Shown here piece after piece: positions 1 through 15,000 of a stretch of DNA of 64,000 nucleotides (position 1 is its first letter; every line of letters begins with the position of its first letter). Position numbers and translations under genes: made by a program. The stretch spans positions 257,493 to 321,492 of the forward strand of contig NW_019091450.1 of the NCBI RefSeq assembly GCF_001949145.1, read 5' to 3'. The stretch comes from Acanthaster planci. Taxonomy: Eukaryota > Echinodermata > Asteroidea > Valvatida > Acanthasteridae. Under the pieces are notes generated by a model. It made no database searches, was not told where the DNA came from, and was given only the letters and a program-made list of their open reading frames with translations.

Positions 1-3000
1 AATACATTAAAAACATATAGGGCCTACATAAAACATTTGACATGACAGATGACGGGTATAAAAAACAGGATGCTAAAAAGCCAGTGAATGGCAAGGTGGA
101 ACAGGTGACCAGCACCTTTACAGAGCCATCCTACCACATGACGAAAATGAAGAAATGGGAACAAGTGGGGATTTATTAATATCTACAACCAGCACAGCGA
201 CAGTTAGGCATCCAAGTACATATATTATCAGATTCGAAGCTAGAGAACTTTGTTTTACAAGGGGACAGGGGCAACAAGGCCCATGCCACATTTCCCCACT
301 TGGGGAAATTTTTGAGAAGGGAAAAAAAAAAAAATCACTAAAACACATTTTTTTAAGCAATTCACCTCTATTCCTTTCATAAGCATGTACAAAGCCCCAA
401 ATTTAGACCGAATCCTCAAAAACGCCATCAAAATTTCACAACAAAATGTCCAAATTCTGGGGTCCCCGCCCTTCTCTGAACCAGAGTGACAATCATCCAA
501 TGTTGATAATGTGCATGCCCAGATAGAACGCCAGACTGGTTCATTCTTAATGCAGGGTGGAGGTTGAGAACTTGGTGACAGAAATGTCACTGACAAACGG
601 TTTCTGAAATACTAGCATTGACTTTCAGCTCGCCACACCTACCCAGCTCCTTGGAGTAAATGACGTTCCCCCTGGGGTCGATCCACTGTGGGTCCCTGTA
701 GGGACTGGAACCCCGTATCTCGCACAGGATGCGCATGTTGTCGCCGACAACTGGGTTCTGACCCTTCTGAATGCGGATGCGGAACTGGTATTCCTGGCTG
801 ACTGCAATGTCGAAATGAGAATAAACCCAAAAAAGAGTTCCTAACAGACCCAGTGATAAAGTTTGGATGATTCCTCCTGGGAATGACTAGAGCATCCCAT
901 AGATCACTAGCTTATGCAGACTTAAATATGCAGAGCAAATTTCCAACTTTAAGGTGTTCAAATCAGAATAAAAGTAAAAACCTTTCCTCACAAATCCCAG
1001 GTGCCAGCTTGGACGATTAACACTGGGAATGACTAGAATAAACAGGAAATTAACTCTTTTCACTCAAAACAAAATCTGTATCGGCTGCTGTGAAAATGGA
1101 ATGGGAGAGGTGTTCCAACCAAACCTTTTTACTGAAGGTGCAACATGTCACTGTAAACTGCAGAGTAAATTTCCAGCTTTACTTCTTACTCTCGAAAATT
1201 TATTGCATCATGCGTGACTTGAGTCCAAAAAAGGATCCATCTCTAAACACGTATCTGTCATTGATGTGCATTAGTTAGCTAGATCTCATATGAGGTGTTC
1301 ACTGGAAACTGCTGCTTTGGATTCCTACTGCTGTTTGTATGACCAAAACCATAACAGATAGGAAAGTGTATGTATTTATGCATTTCCATAACTGTTTGCA
1401 AGTGAAACATCTCTTTGTTTACAAATACATTAATGCAAATTAGAATCTGATGATTAGTTTGTTGACTATGAAAACTAATGAATGTAAAAAAGTAAACTAT
1501 TTTGCATTGGCTCAGTGCTATAAGTTCATTACAGTAAATAATGTAAGTTCAGGGTCTTACTCTGAGCATGAAAGAAAAATTTCACAGAAACAGAATACTT
1601 GGGGACCAACATAATTAAAGTTTATCCATTTGAACAGCAATAATTTTTAATAAAGACCTGTTGTTGCAAAGATTGCTGCAAAGTTTCAACACGGATCTTT
1701 CAGCTGCGCCACAATATTTGGTCAGTCTACGTAAGTGCTTACCCAACTAGCCAACTTATGTGGAGTCGATGCATGGGTTCTCTTGCTCAAATAACCAGAA
1801 TCAATACAGCAGACTTACTGATATTTTGGCAGAACCCGCCAACGTAATCACTTGGGCAGACGCAGGATCCCTGGATGCAGGTCCCTCCATTGGCACAGGG
1901 GGTGCGACATTCAGAGGCTTCAAAGAAAAAAACAAGAAGTCCATTTAAGACCGCATTCAAACTGTTTTATTTCTAGTCAGAAAGCAGTGCAATGAAAAAT
2001 ATCCTGCAAACTCAGTCAGGCAGTTGTTGTCAGGACTATTTCTGACATCCCAAAAATTCACAGAGTGAAACATTTGAGTCAAATCACAGAGAAACACACC
2101 TAGTAATTTGACTTGGAATCATACAACGAGGTGCGAATGTCAAGCTAAGGTAATATATAACAAGGACTCATAATGGTCTTGGTAAAATTCTCAACATCAA
2201 AGAAACATTTCTCCCCGAGTTCAAGGCACAATAAAAAGTATACATCGATGCATAAACAGCCTTCTAGGTCCTCTCCCCAAAAGCGTCATAAGTTGAACTG
2301 CCAATTTAAAATTTCCAGCAAAATGCACACTTCAGGCCTGAATCTGGAAATTCAGAACAAAGTGAGGAAATTCCAACTTCTCAAGACACTGTACAGCATT
2401 TTTCAGTATTCAATGGTAAAGGAAAGTTGCAAAAATGGAAGTCAGCTGATCTCAGAGAAGGTTGTCTACCTCGTGTGACCAGCCTGTTTGCTTACTCAAT
2501 CTTAAATTTCACATTGGGGGTTGTAATTTTACGGAACTTTGGACTTGAATGGATATTTTGCAATTCCTTTTTAATTGTCCGCAGGTTTTACCTCGGACAC
2601 TGATGTACAGGATGGCCCGATTCAGTCCCACAATACAGCTGTAGTTGCCAGCATCTGCTTCCTGTATCTGGTTGAAGACGAGCCGGGTAGCGCTTGCCGA
2701 CAGCGGCTCAGCAAACTGTCTTAGGGACCCTCCATCTAAGCAACAGAGTCAAATGAGACTGAGTCAATTCCAATAGTTATTACTAAAATACTTTGCATTT
2801 CATCTGAATCAGTATTAATATAATCCATTATACTGCCATTTAATAAACTATTTGGTATGCCTCTTATGCTTAACAACAGGGACAGATCCCAAAAGCACAT
2901 CACCTTTACTTTTCCAACTTTGTAAGAACTGCAGACGGCATAATTACAGTTTTCTGGGGAAAATGACTTTGCCACCACCAATGAGGGTTGTGTTCTGGTT

Positions 3001-6000
3001 AATGTCTGATTACTTCAGCACAGGTGACAGAGGATAGAGTGACAATTAGTTGCCATGTTGCAAAGATTTAGTTGAAAATGTAACATGACCTTTCCCTGAG
3101 AAAATACATACTTGCTATGGAGAGCTCCTCACATACACAAAAGCCTGTTTTAAACCAAGTTTGTACAAAATAATTTGCTTCCAGCAGAGATGTACTGCAG
3201 GTTTATACCATGCTAATGTTTGATTTCCCCCATCTCTCAGAAAGTCTAGACATGTGCCTACATGTACAGGCTAACCAATGTTTAGTCAAAGCCCAGACTG
3301 GAACAAAATCTAAGTGTGAATAATGGAGCCTGGATTCTGGCGCACACTTCTCACCTTCATTCTGATTGACAATGACATCACCGTTGGTATCCAGCCAGAT
3401 GGGGTTGCCGTAGTTACTGCCGCCGGGGACACTGCAGACGAAGCTGATACTGTCGCCTGCGTTGGGTTGATCGTCAGAGCCATCGATCTTGATAATAAAA
3501 GGCTGTTGCACTGAGACAAGAACAAACACAGTCCTGTTGATTTATGAGGAATTAAAAAGAACACTCCTGGACCGACAAATTCTGCCTTAGCTGCCACGAT
3601 AACATCACCAATGTTTCAGAAAAACTCCAAACCTGACTGAGATACTGTAAACACATGTTAACTTCCTTAGCACAGTTGAGATGTTAACAAATTGATGTGT
3701 AGGAAGTGCTTCTTTTGGCAGCTTTCCAAATATTCATCACAATTCTAAAACAAATCCTAGTTTTGTCTGCTACTAGACTTAAAGCATTCAATGCAATGAT
3801 TGTAACCTGGGAAAAAAAGGGGGGAGCAAACTTACCCAGAACTTCGCAGTAGTTTCCAGTGAAGCCTTCGGGGCACTGGCAGGCACCCGCTACGCAGCTG
3901 CCTCCATTGAAGCAACCTAAGCCACAGTTGGGCTCTGCGATCAAGTATGACCCAAAATGACAGATTCAACAATGGGGAGAAAAGGCGGTGGAAAACAACG
4001 GAGCTTCAAAGACTAACCACAGGACATGAGCAAAACTCCTTAACCACAGAAATTCTTGCACATTAAAAACATGGCCCTTAATAAAACAATAATAATTTCT
4101 TCAATCAATGATCCGTCAGCGGTAAAAATAGGGACATACATAGTAACTGAGGGGTTGGTGGTTTGGGTGCTCCAAATAGATATTTTGAAAGGATAATCAC
4201 AGTTCATTTGCTTTTAGATCCACTTTGAAATAAATGTGTGCATCCCTGGAGTGCTGTGAGCAGTGGCCTGACGAAGAGGAGGGGGGTGTGAGGGGTACAG
4301 CCCCCTCCAACTCCATGCCTGTGCCCCCTGCTCTGACATCTGAGGTTAGTCTGCCTCTGTCAGTATTTACCTTTACCTAGGCAGTTCAAATCTTGACACA
4401 TGCCCAAGAGAACATTACGGCCCAAAGTGGACCCTCCCAAAAAGTACCCAAGTTACGCCACTGGCTTTGAGAAATTTCATCCAAATACCTTACTGACTTG
4501 AAACATGAAGTACAAAACCCCAAAAAATTAACCAAAACTGAGAGCACTTTTTGCATTTAATAGTAAAACATCACAGGGCACAGCATACCGGTATGGTGCA
4601 ATGTAGTTTGAAGGGAAGGATACACTGAACACAAAAGCTTTTATATTAGGAGTCAATTTTTGAAAGTAATCACAGCTCCACAGATACTGAACGTTACTTG
4701 AACTGGTCAAGTTGTTAAAATTAGAACAATAAAAGCAAAAGGAGAGCAAAACGGCACTACACCAACTTGCCTTCTCATCACAGAGTCCAAACAGACTAGT
4801 TTGACACTAGACAAGTTGAATCTAGACAAGTGTAAACAAATGACAAATTTTTGTCCAGACAGGCTTCAATGTGCCCGTCAACGATTGGCTGACGAAAGAC
4901 CAATTTCTTTCACTTACGTCTGACAAAGAAGGTGAAGGTTGACCGGATTGGCCCCACGCTGCACATGTAGGTGCCGCTATCGCTGATCTCAAGGTCCCTG
5001 AGAACCATGCGGGTCGAGAACTCATCCAGCGGCTCGGTGTAGACACGAGTGGAACCACCGGGGGAGCCTGCAATGCAAACAAAACCGGTATAAATGGGAA
5101 TGGTGGTGATGAGAGACCACGAAGGTGTAAACACAGCTATGTGAATCCTTTGGAACATGTGAAGAAGTGTGTCCACTGGTATCAAGAATTTATGTACCTT
5201 CCCCAGCAGTGGTAATCGGCAGTCCATCTCGGTTGAACCAGACGGGGTTGGTGTAGGGACTCCGGCTGTCGATGACGCAGGTGAACTCGGCGTCACTGCC
5301 AATCTCGGGATTCTGCTCTGGTGGCTGTTCAATCTCAATTGAGAAATCTGGAAAGAACAACAAACAGAAAACAAACCCGAAAAGATTTCTTACTATTTTT
5401 CATTTTTAAAAGCAATAAGAATATGTATCACACTTACAACAGATACTGGTTACAGCTATTAATAAAAGGAAGGTAAATTGTCAAATTGCTAATGATAATA
5501 ATCACAGTAATCATCTGTGTCATTAATAAATGTTATAGCTTATTCTAGCTGTGAACTGAACATCTAACTATACCATTCCTTGAAATTGGGGTACACCTAA
5601 AACAAGATTTGGTTTACCATCTGACCCCTTCTTACTATTTTTCTTCCTGTAAAATTACTTATATTTTGTATTTGTTTCCTTGATATTATGGAACGAATAT
5701 GAAATGTTATACATCTATTGTTATACATCAATGCATTGAATCATTGCAAAAAAGCACAAAGTCCCCTTGCTATGTGGGCACCACTGGCAGCAGAAGCGGG
5801 GCAGTGCCCCCCCCCCACTTTTTGACAGGGCCTAGCGTCCTCTCTTTTTACAGGTCCTATAAATGACTGATGCCTGACAGTCTAACAACTGCCCCCCTTC
5901 CACTCTTCAAAAATCATTCCGCTGAGGGTGATGGGCTCCGCAATTGATAACTGTTCCATATTCTTTCAAATCACAGTTAAATAAAAAGAGAGAAAAAACC

Positions 6001-9000
6001 ACACAAATGCAGCAAATACAAAATAAATACACCTCCCCTGTCTTCTTCCCAAAATGGGGAAGCAATGATGGCTGACTAATCACTGGTAATGACTCTCTTA
6101 AGTGCTCAAAACTCTTATAAGTAAATTGCTAATATGCACAGCTCACAGTTGATAGGACAAGGTGCCAAGTTGTCAAACTTGCAACACGGCTGTATTCCAC
6201 AATGCCAATGCTAAAAAAATTAAAAGCATGCTTTCACTACACATTTTGGTGATAAAAAATCCTGCTTATTTGTCAAAAAATTTGGAACTGTTAACAGGAG
6301 ACAAATAACCTTATGTTGGTAAATATTACAAGAACAAAGCTTTACCAATGAATTCGCAGTATCGGCCCTTAAAGCCAAACGGACACTGACAGACTCCATT
6401 GGAGCAGGTTCCTCCGTAACGGCACGGTGGGTCACACTCGGGCACTGAATGTCCAAAACCAGAATTGCAAAATACTTTTTAATGGTTTACAGAGCTAAAT
6501 ATTGGTACAAATACACCATTACTGATGTTCAAGGTGCTGCATCATAATTATCCCTGCTCACAGTGCATACAGATATTCCTTATTATGGATTGCAGGGGTA
6601 TGTGTGGCTACATACACAAAAAAGGGTGAAAATAACTTGCAAAAAGCCGACATTAACAAATCCATACTATTAAACAGAGTAGGTGTACAACAAAGCTGAA
6701 ATTCAGAACATAAAATCTGAATAAAAGGTTTAAATCAGCCAAAACGCTGAATTCCCACATCCTCAGGATTAAGATTCTTTTTAGGTGTTTTATTTTGTAG
6801 GTTGTTATTACTTTTGGACACTTTGTATTTTATGTTTTTATTTATATCGGCCAATGGAAGATGTAGTAAAATGAAACGGAAACAAATAAAATTAAACCAC
6901 CTCAGCGCTCTGGGGAGTATGCTGCCATTTCAGAATGAATTTCACCCTAAATCTTCCAGTCTTTTACAATTTTTGGAAACACGAGAGCAGTTTTCTTAAT
7001 GTCGAGAAAAAAAACTATGGATGTGTTATGAAGCTATCGTACCGACGGCAACGACACTGTATGAGAACTGCACCGGTCCCACTTTGCACGTGTAGGTGCC
7101 TGAGTCTTGCAGCTGCAGGCGGATGAAATTCAGGCTGGTGGCCTCCGGAGACACAATGTCTGAGTAAACCCGACTGGATGCAGCTGAAAGTGCAGGACAA
7201 ATGGCAAAGTTAAAGGGCGTTCTGCTTTTCCTGTTGAAAGCAGTTAGGCATCTCAAAGAAAGAGTATATATGGGAAAAGATAAAATGTCAGCCATATTGA
7301 ACTGAAAGCAATGTTGACTTTTATTTATTTGGGGACCTAAGATGAAGCATGAAAGCAATCAAATGNNNNNNNNNNNNNNNNNNNNNNNNNNNNNNNNNNN
7401 NNNNNNNNNNNNNNNNNNNNNNNNNNNNNNNNNNNNNNNNNNNNNNNNNNNNNNNNNNNNNNNNNNNNNNNNNNNNNNNNNNNNNNNNNNNNNNNNNNNN
7501 NNNNNNNNNNNNNNNNNNNNNNNNNNNNNNNNNNNNNNNNNNNNNNNNNNNNNNNNNNNNNNNNNNNNNNNNNNNNNNNNNNNNNNNNNNNNNNNNNNNN
7601 NNNNNNNNNNNNNNNNNNNNNNNNNNNNNNNNNNNNNNNNNNNNNNNNNNNNNNNNNNNNNNNNNNNNNNNNNNNNNNNNNNNNNNNNNNNNNNNNNNNN
7701 NNNNNNNNNNNNNNNNNNNNNNNNNNNNNNNNNNNNNNNNNNNNNNNNNNNNNNNNNNNNNNNNGGAACTTTTATTAGATTTGATTTACAATGATGAATA
7801 ATTCAAACATCTGACTCTGCTGCAAATTTGGAAATAAACAGATTAATAAACAATTATTAAACAATAATTAAAGTGCCCCCACGGTTCAAAGCCTGATCAA
7901 TTTTTGACTTTGAACCGTCATAACAGAACAAGATTTCTGTCCCTCAAACAGAAGAAGTGACCTCTGGCCTCACCTCCACCACCAAATGGAACCTCCTCGC
8001 CGGTGGGCAGCAGCCACACTGGGTTGCTATAGATGTTGCCCTCAGGTACCAGGCATATGAAAGTGATGTTGAGACCCACAAAAGGGACCTGGCCTTTTGG
8101 TGGGCTCACAACAATAAAGCCAGTTTCTGAAAACAACAGGGTAAAAATGTTACAATGAAAAATTAAAACTTATATCTAGTCTTCTAATCCTTAATCCTTG
8201 GAACTGAATACCATGATTATTTGACGTTTGCAAAATGGTAGCACTGTAATAAACTGAACAAACAGAAACCCAGGTACGTCTGAGAAACATATCCATTGCT
8301 CTACAATGCAGTTTATTTTTTAATACAATGTACATGAATTCCACTAACTATCCCTTCAGCAATACAAGAGGCACAGCTTTCCCATTATGAGTCATTTTTC
8401 CTTGTGTGAATTTGACACATATTTTGTGCCCATTCCATTGGAAATTGATTAGATAACTTAATGGAAATACATGTCAAGCACTTAGCCTCATTTAGTGCAT
8501 TAAACACTGCATTTCACCTTGGTTTCTCATGAATAACGATCAAAGTGTTGGGTGCATCACAAACTGACATAATGTAAATAGTTGCTGCATCACATACTGT
8601 TGTATTGTGTGTACAAAGTTAATGGATTGTCTATCACTTTGATCTGTACCAAAACTATTGTACACGCCATTTTGTGGTGCACATGACAAAAGGTAATACC
8701 TGCCGAGTCTGATGAAACTTACCCATCATTTCACACTGGGTTCCATTCAGTCCTGCAGGACATACGCATTGACCTTCGACACAGGTTCCACCATTTAGGC
8801 AGGGGGGCGTGCATATATCCGCTAGAAGAAAAAACAATGTATTAAAAATAATAATCAAAACCAAGTGAACTTTAATGGTTTCGAGCAGCATATGGTTGGT
8901 AACACGATTTCACTGCAGAGAAGCTTCTTTGAACACTTATGGGCAGTTGTATTCTGGCCCAAAATTTTCAATATTAACAAAAATAGATACAAAAATAACA

Positions 9001-12000
9001 TCATCATCAAATACAAAAATAGCTGACTTGAACAATATATGGTATTTCTGACCAAAACCTCAAATATTGCAACAATCCCTGATCCCAGCATGGAGCAATA
9101 TTTGCTATTCCACAGAAGGCTGCGTAAAGTGACCAAGTTCAATTCGGTGCACAGTCAACCCCCACGGATTTCTCAGACTGGGTGTGCTTGTGCGTGTGTG
9201 CACAAAACAAAACCAGGGACTAGCATGCACACATGTCCACCAGCAGTCACTCTATCCCATCTGTTATCCCTGGATGTAGCGACTGCCACATCCTGTAGAT
9301 ATACGTCTATAAATGTAAGTTTATCTTTACAAGGGATATGCTTTTTGTAGTCAGGAAGTCATTCAAAATGTGATTTGTGCAAGGCACACTGAGCTCAACA
9401 ACCTCATCCTTAACATATTTTGGTGCTAGCAACACTTCCCCGCTAAGGAACCTCCTGCACTATGCATGTATTATCCTGTGGGCTCATGCAACAGATTCTT
9501 AACAGAGGGTCATTGTCAGGGGCAGATCCGGGGGGGGGGAGGCACACACCCCAACCCCTTTTTCACCAAAAAATAAATTTAAAGAGAAAATAAAGAGGGC
9601 GGGGGAAGGAAAAAAGGGGGAGGGACCCAGCCCCTTAAATGTGACAAAGGCATAAAAAAACAACAGTTCTGCAACACAACAGTTGGTTACCCAATCTCCC
9701 TAATTTTATGGCCGCAACCCGAAAGATGTTAGTCCACACCCCCTCCTTCGGAAATTTTGCTGGTTCATAAGAACCAGATACCACTGCATGGCTTCTGACT
9801 AGCACCCCCAAATAAATATAACTGACAAATGGGAAGAGCCAACAACGTAGGACTGGATAGCTCATTTGTTACAGCACCGGTACGGTATTCTGGAGGTCAC
9901 GGGTTCAACTCCCACTCCAGTCAATTTCTTTCTTCATCTTAATAAACATATGTAAGCACCTACTCAGTTTCCCTATATAGTTTGTTTCATGACTGCATGG
10001 ACAAGATAGACTGGAAGGAGCTATGGGACTCAAGTACTTACCGGGCAGGTCGATGATCAGTGGGTGTCGGATGGGCCCAACGATGCAGGTATAGCCAGCC
10101 AGGTCCTCTACCTGCAAGTTGTTGATGAAAAGCGCCGTACTGAACCCTGTGACTTGGCTGGAGCTGACACGCACGATGGAGCCTGTCAAAGACAAGGATG
10201 CAGGAAGTCTGACCGAAGAACTTTTAAACTGGTGGTTGATTGGAAGACTCGTCCAAAATGAAGGCCTACATCTCTGACGAATGATTACTTGCATTGCCTT
10301 TGTTTCTGCATCTTGAAAACTGCTCTGAGCAAGGGTGCTTTATCAAGGGTCATACTGCATTGCACTGAATTCATTGCACTGTATTGTCACTCAGTTTGAT
10401 TATGCCAGCAAATTAGTGGTTAGGTGCACATAGGAACGTAACTTGAACTCAATAGTAATATCCCATGTAACCACATGTACATGCATGTGGCCCACCGATA
10501 AATATAATTCATGACGCAATATGTCAAGGATCACCAGGGAAGCCCCATCTGGGTTGGAAGCTATTTCATTTTACTTCATTTCCTTCAGTGGAATGCTGGT
10601 ATTAGTGAAGTCAAGCACTGGACGAACATATTCGTCAGTTGCACCACAAACTGACGTATGATGTCTACAAAGTCTATAGATGGTACGTCACTTTATGGTC
10701 TACCAAAACTATCCAACACGTAAAACAGATGAATTACAGTAATCAATGCGCCTGTATTATATCAATGTTTGTGCACTTTCAATGTGTCTTTAAATGAATC
10801 ATTGGGAATTGCCTTCTTTCATGGTTTTCTTCAAAATGACAGCCTGCAAAAAGATAATAATTCCCATGGAATTCAGTTCCATTCACCATATTCAAAGCCA
10901 AGCGTGTTCTTCAACAACAATTTTGTCATTCACTTCAGGACAACTGCAAATGAAGCACTGTGTCATTAAACCAGACCAACGGATGGAAACTCACAAAAGC
11001 TATGAAACATACCTGCAGTAGCTGGCTGCACAGCTCGGCCTTGCGCTGTGACCCACATTGGTGGCCCAAAGGGGTTGGATTCAGGCACCTCACAGACATA
11101 CACCACCTGTCCACCAATCACTGGTACTTGGTCCTCCGGGACATCAATCACCACAAAGCCATCCACTGTAAAATAACCACTTTCTGATTCGATTTTACTC
11201 TTATAATATACACTAGTTTTATTTTTGTGTATTTTTTTTACATGAGATATTTTACATCTGAATGTGTCCTGCATCACTGCACATTTTTCATTTGTTTATT
11301 CCAAGGAGAACACTGCCTAGACAAAAAAAAATGAAAGACCTAGACCCCACTCATTGCTTGGAAATAAAATACAAGTTAAGGAAAAAGTGGTCCTGAACCT
11401 TTTCGAGTTGTATATTTGCTCAACCCATTCAAAACATATCAAAGAAAAGGAACCAGCAATGCACGGATATCACAAAGGGGACTTACCCGGCCAGAAAAAG
11501 TGATTTGTGAAAATAAATCCACTTAAAATGTCTATACAGTAATGGTGTAAGAGAAAAAGTGGAATTCAAGTCTTCTCCCAATTTTTCTCATTTTTTCTTC
11601 TGGTTTTGGACTGACCTGGTGTTTCGCATAGGACACCAGTCAATCCTTCCAGACACACACAACGGCCACCCACGCAGCTGCCTCCATTCATACACGGTGG
11701 CTCACAATCTGCAAGGGAAACACAGAGTTGTTGCACCATAATGCACATTGTTTGCGTTATTAGATTTAAAAATAAATTCAATAAGATTGCATCTGTTTTG
11801 ACGATGTCCATGACAGACGTAGCAATGCGACAGAGGTTTGGGTTAGCACCATGGGGCATCTTTTTTGTGAGCAAGTGAGGTTCTGAAGTGGACTGAACAT
11901 TTCCGACCCAGTGTTGTGATAGCAGTCACCAATTAACCTCCCTGACCTGGGACTGTTTTAATGATCACGGGTGTGAGTGGAACCTGAAAAAAATAGCCGA

Positions 12001-15000
12001 GTACGAATCACAAAGCATATACGGTGTTGGGTCCGGGCCCATAAAATGTTGAAATGTAGATGCTCTGTGGTGCATTACAGCCTCCCAGTGCAACCACGGA
12101 TGCATAAAAAAAAAATCTGAACTTGTAACACCTTTGTATGAAATAGAAGCCAACCAGCGGCCATTTTACCAAGCTGAATACAAATGTGCAAGTTGGATCG
12201 CTTGCTGTTGTACCTGTCGATGCCAGGGAGAACAAAGGCGGGCATTGCTGGGCAAGCTTTGTATTCGGCTCGGTAAAATGGATTCAATGATCTCTATAAA
12301 CTTATTACGGGCATTGTGAGGCCAGATTTTTTAATATACGTCAGTGGGTGCAACCACTGGTTATTTTTCTTTCTACAATTTAAGCATATTTTTATTTAAC
12401 TGTTTTCTTCATATTCGCCTGAAACGTCCTGAAGGTTAAAGGGAACTTGTAATAGGTGTACCAAAATTGTAAGTTGGCTGTTAACCCACCTGATTTGACT
12501 ACATTTTCAAAATTTGTCACAAAGAGCACATATTGCATATCCAGGCTTTAAGACTTTCTGGGCATGCTGGGTGCAGCTTGTCGCCTGCCGGTTTATGGTC
12601 TATTCCATCCATGTCCATTACTGTGGTTTTGTAACTTGACAATCGGTCTTGTCAAATTGGTGTTATCCAAGTCAGAGCCCCTTTGGACAATTACGCATTT
12701 GAGTTGCACTGACATTTTGATGAGTTTATGTCCAAAAACTGATTGAAATCTTGTTTATCATTAACCCACTAGGCTGTATGTAAAATTGTATTGAAATTGG
12801 AGGATTTGGGACTGTTAGGGATAAACCAGAGCACATTCAGGCCCGTTGCCTGACTAGAGATGGGGGGGTTGTCAAACCAAAAAAGTGGAACTTTTGGCAC
12901 TGTTAACACATATTTTCATACAAAGGCCTATCACAATGTGCTTTGGAAAACAACATTGAAAAGTTGCATGTCTGTCGCGAACCAAAGGTTGCATGAAACA
13001 CTTGTACACTGTAGTTTTCAATATTGAATAAACTTAACAAAAATGTATTGATTTCAAACCCTTTGAAACACCTGAAATGTGGATATTTGCCGGAACTTCC
13101 TGACGGTATAAATGACTAGAGATTGATTCATTAATATGCAGAATCGTGGTCACCTCGAGCTTGAGAATCAACATATAAGCAGTGGCTGGTATGCTAAATA
13201 TTACGATATATTTCAAATATTCAGTGCAAAAAAACAAACCCAAAAAAACCCACCAACAAGCGGAACTCAGAAGCGAGTGGGGGGTTCATTTGAGCCCCTC
13301 AACCCCCCCCCCCTGCCTACGGGCCTGACATTGAGCATGTGAGAGCTGTGCAATAATGCATGACAAAGAATTTCGCCCAAAGCCTGTTGCAATACTTTTT
13401 TCCCTTTCCAATCGCACTATGCGAACATAATTTGGGTACCTAATACTGGCACACTTCTCACGGTGACATTTTGCTTTTATAGCCTCATTTACCGACAGCA
13501 GTGGATGGTTGGGTCAGCCGACATTTCTAACCATAAACACAGCATTCTATCCAAAATGGTAAAACAGTTCTCTTCAGGGCCTAACAAACTCATACAAAGA
13601 GAGATTTCACATAGTATCACCGCAAACCTTTATAACAAGAACAGATCTGGTTACCTGAGACAGTCAACTCAAATGATAATGACAGTGGTCTCGCAAAGCA
13701 GTAATAGTCGCCCAAATCGTCAATGGTCAGATCCCGGATGACCAGCTGAGTGACCAGTGGAGATACCTTCTCAACAAAGACACGATTAACTTCACCTAAA
13801 AAATGGGGAAAATCAGAAAGAGAAGAGAAATAAGAAAACTTATGCAGCTTTAAGGTACCACTTCACAAAATGGAACCATAATGGAGTTTGGCACTCCTTT
13901 CTCCAAATTCAACAACTGCACCTTTGGAGCCAAAATTCCGTTTTGAGGACTTCTGTTATAGCGTGAAACAGAACAAAAACACTTCAAGATTTAAAGTCAA
14001 CTCTTAATGTAAGTTGTTGACAGCTATTTTGGTGAACAGAGACGACAAGTTAAGCCTATTCAAAATTTCCATTTAGCCTAACAACAGGTCAAAAAATAGA
14101 GGGGTGTGGAAAACGCTTCTCAAGTTTTTGAGTTTTATTTGTGAAATGAAAGATGTCAACTGGTTTTCCTTGGAGAGCATGTCCTCATACAGTTTATGCT
14201 TACACCTGTATGCACTAGAATCCACGCTTTATGCAGGGAACCTGATCCCATTCAACAAAACAACAATACAGTGTCTATGAATGTCCCGAAACCTGTTTAC
14301 AAATGAAAAGTTTATTGTTTATTTCCAAAATACGATACATTTCAGTATCTTTAAGAATCCTTCTGTCTCTCAGTTACCTGCAGTCAGTTTCTACTATTTT
14401 TTGGCAGTGGAACACAAGTCAAAACAGTAAAAAAGAAGTTTAGGGACACACGGTACACTGCTGAAGCTCTTCAATCTTTCATAACTGTGGAAACACTGTA
14501 TGGTTTTTGAATGGATATGTCTCATTTTGGAAATAAACCCTTCACATGTAGGAATATCCGTTAATTGTTCAGTCGAGTGATATTCATAGTTTACCAATCC
14601 TGTTTGGCATTCATCCGGTTACATACATGTAATAAAGGTGAGTACATATGGAGATATCAAGAGATGCTTGAAACCCTAGCATTAGCTCAGGAAACCAAAC
14701 TTGATGCCGAGTATAATTGCTTTAATGCTAGGATTTGTGGTATACTAAAGTTGACACATCATTTTGTATTTTTCGTTCTTCCTTTACCTTCGGTAGCCTC
14801 AGCGATCCTGGTGCTGCGGTACTGCCACTCAGGATTGATGACAAAATGGTCGCCCTCAACAACCTGGCAGAGGAAGGCAACGTCCAGGCCCATGCCAATC
14901 ACCTGTCCGGGGGGCTGGACGATTTGAATAAACCCACCCACTAGAAAAGATAACAGCATGGGAGAAACACGATTGGCAATGGGTTTCTACAGGTTTGTTG

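Noticed and set aside
7342-7801. Open frames across the N gap
   Set aside because: They are open only because N was translated as X.
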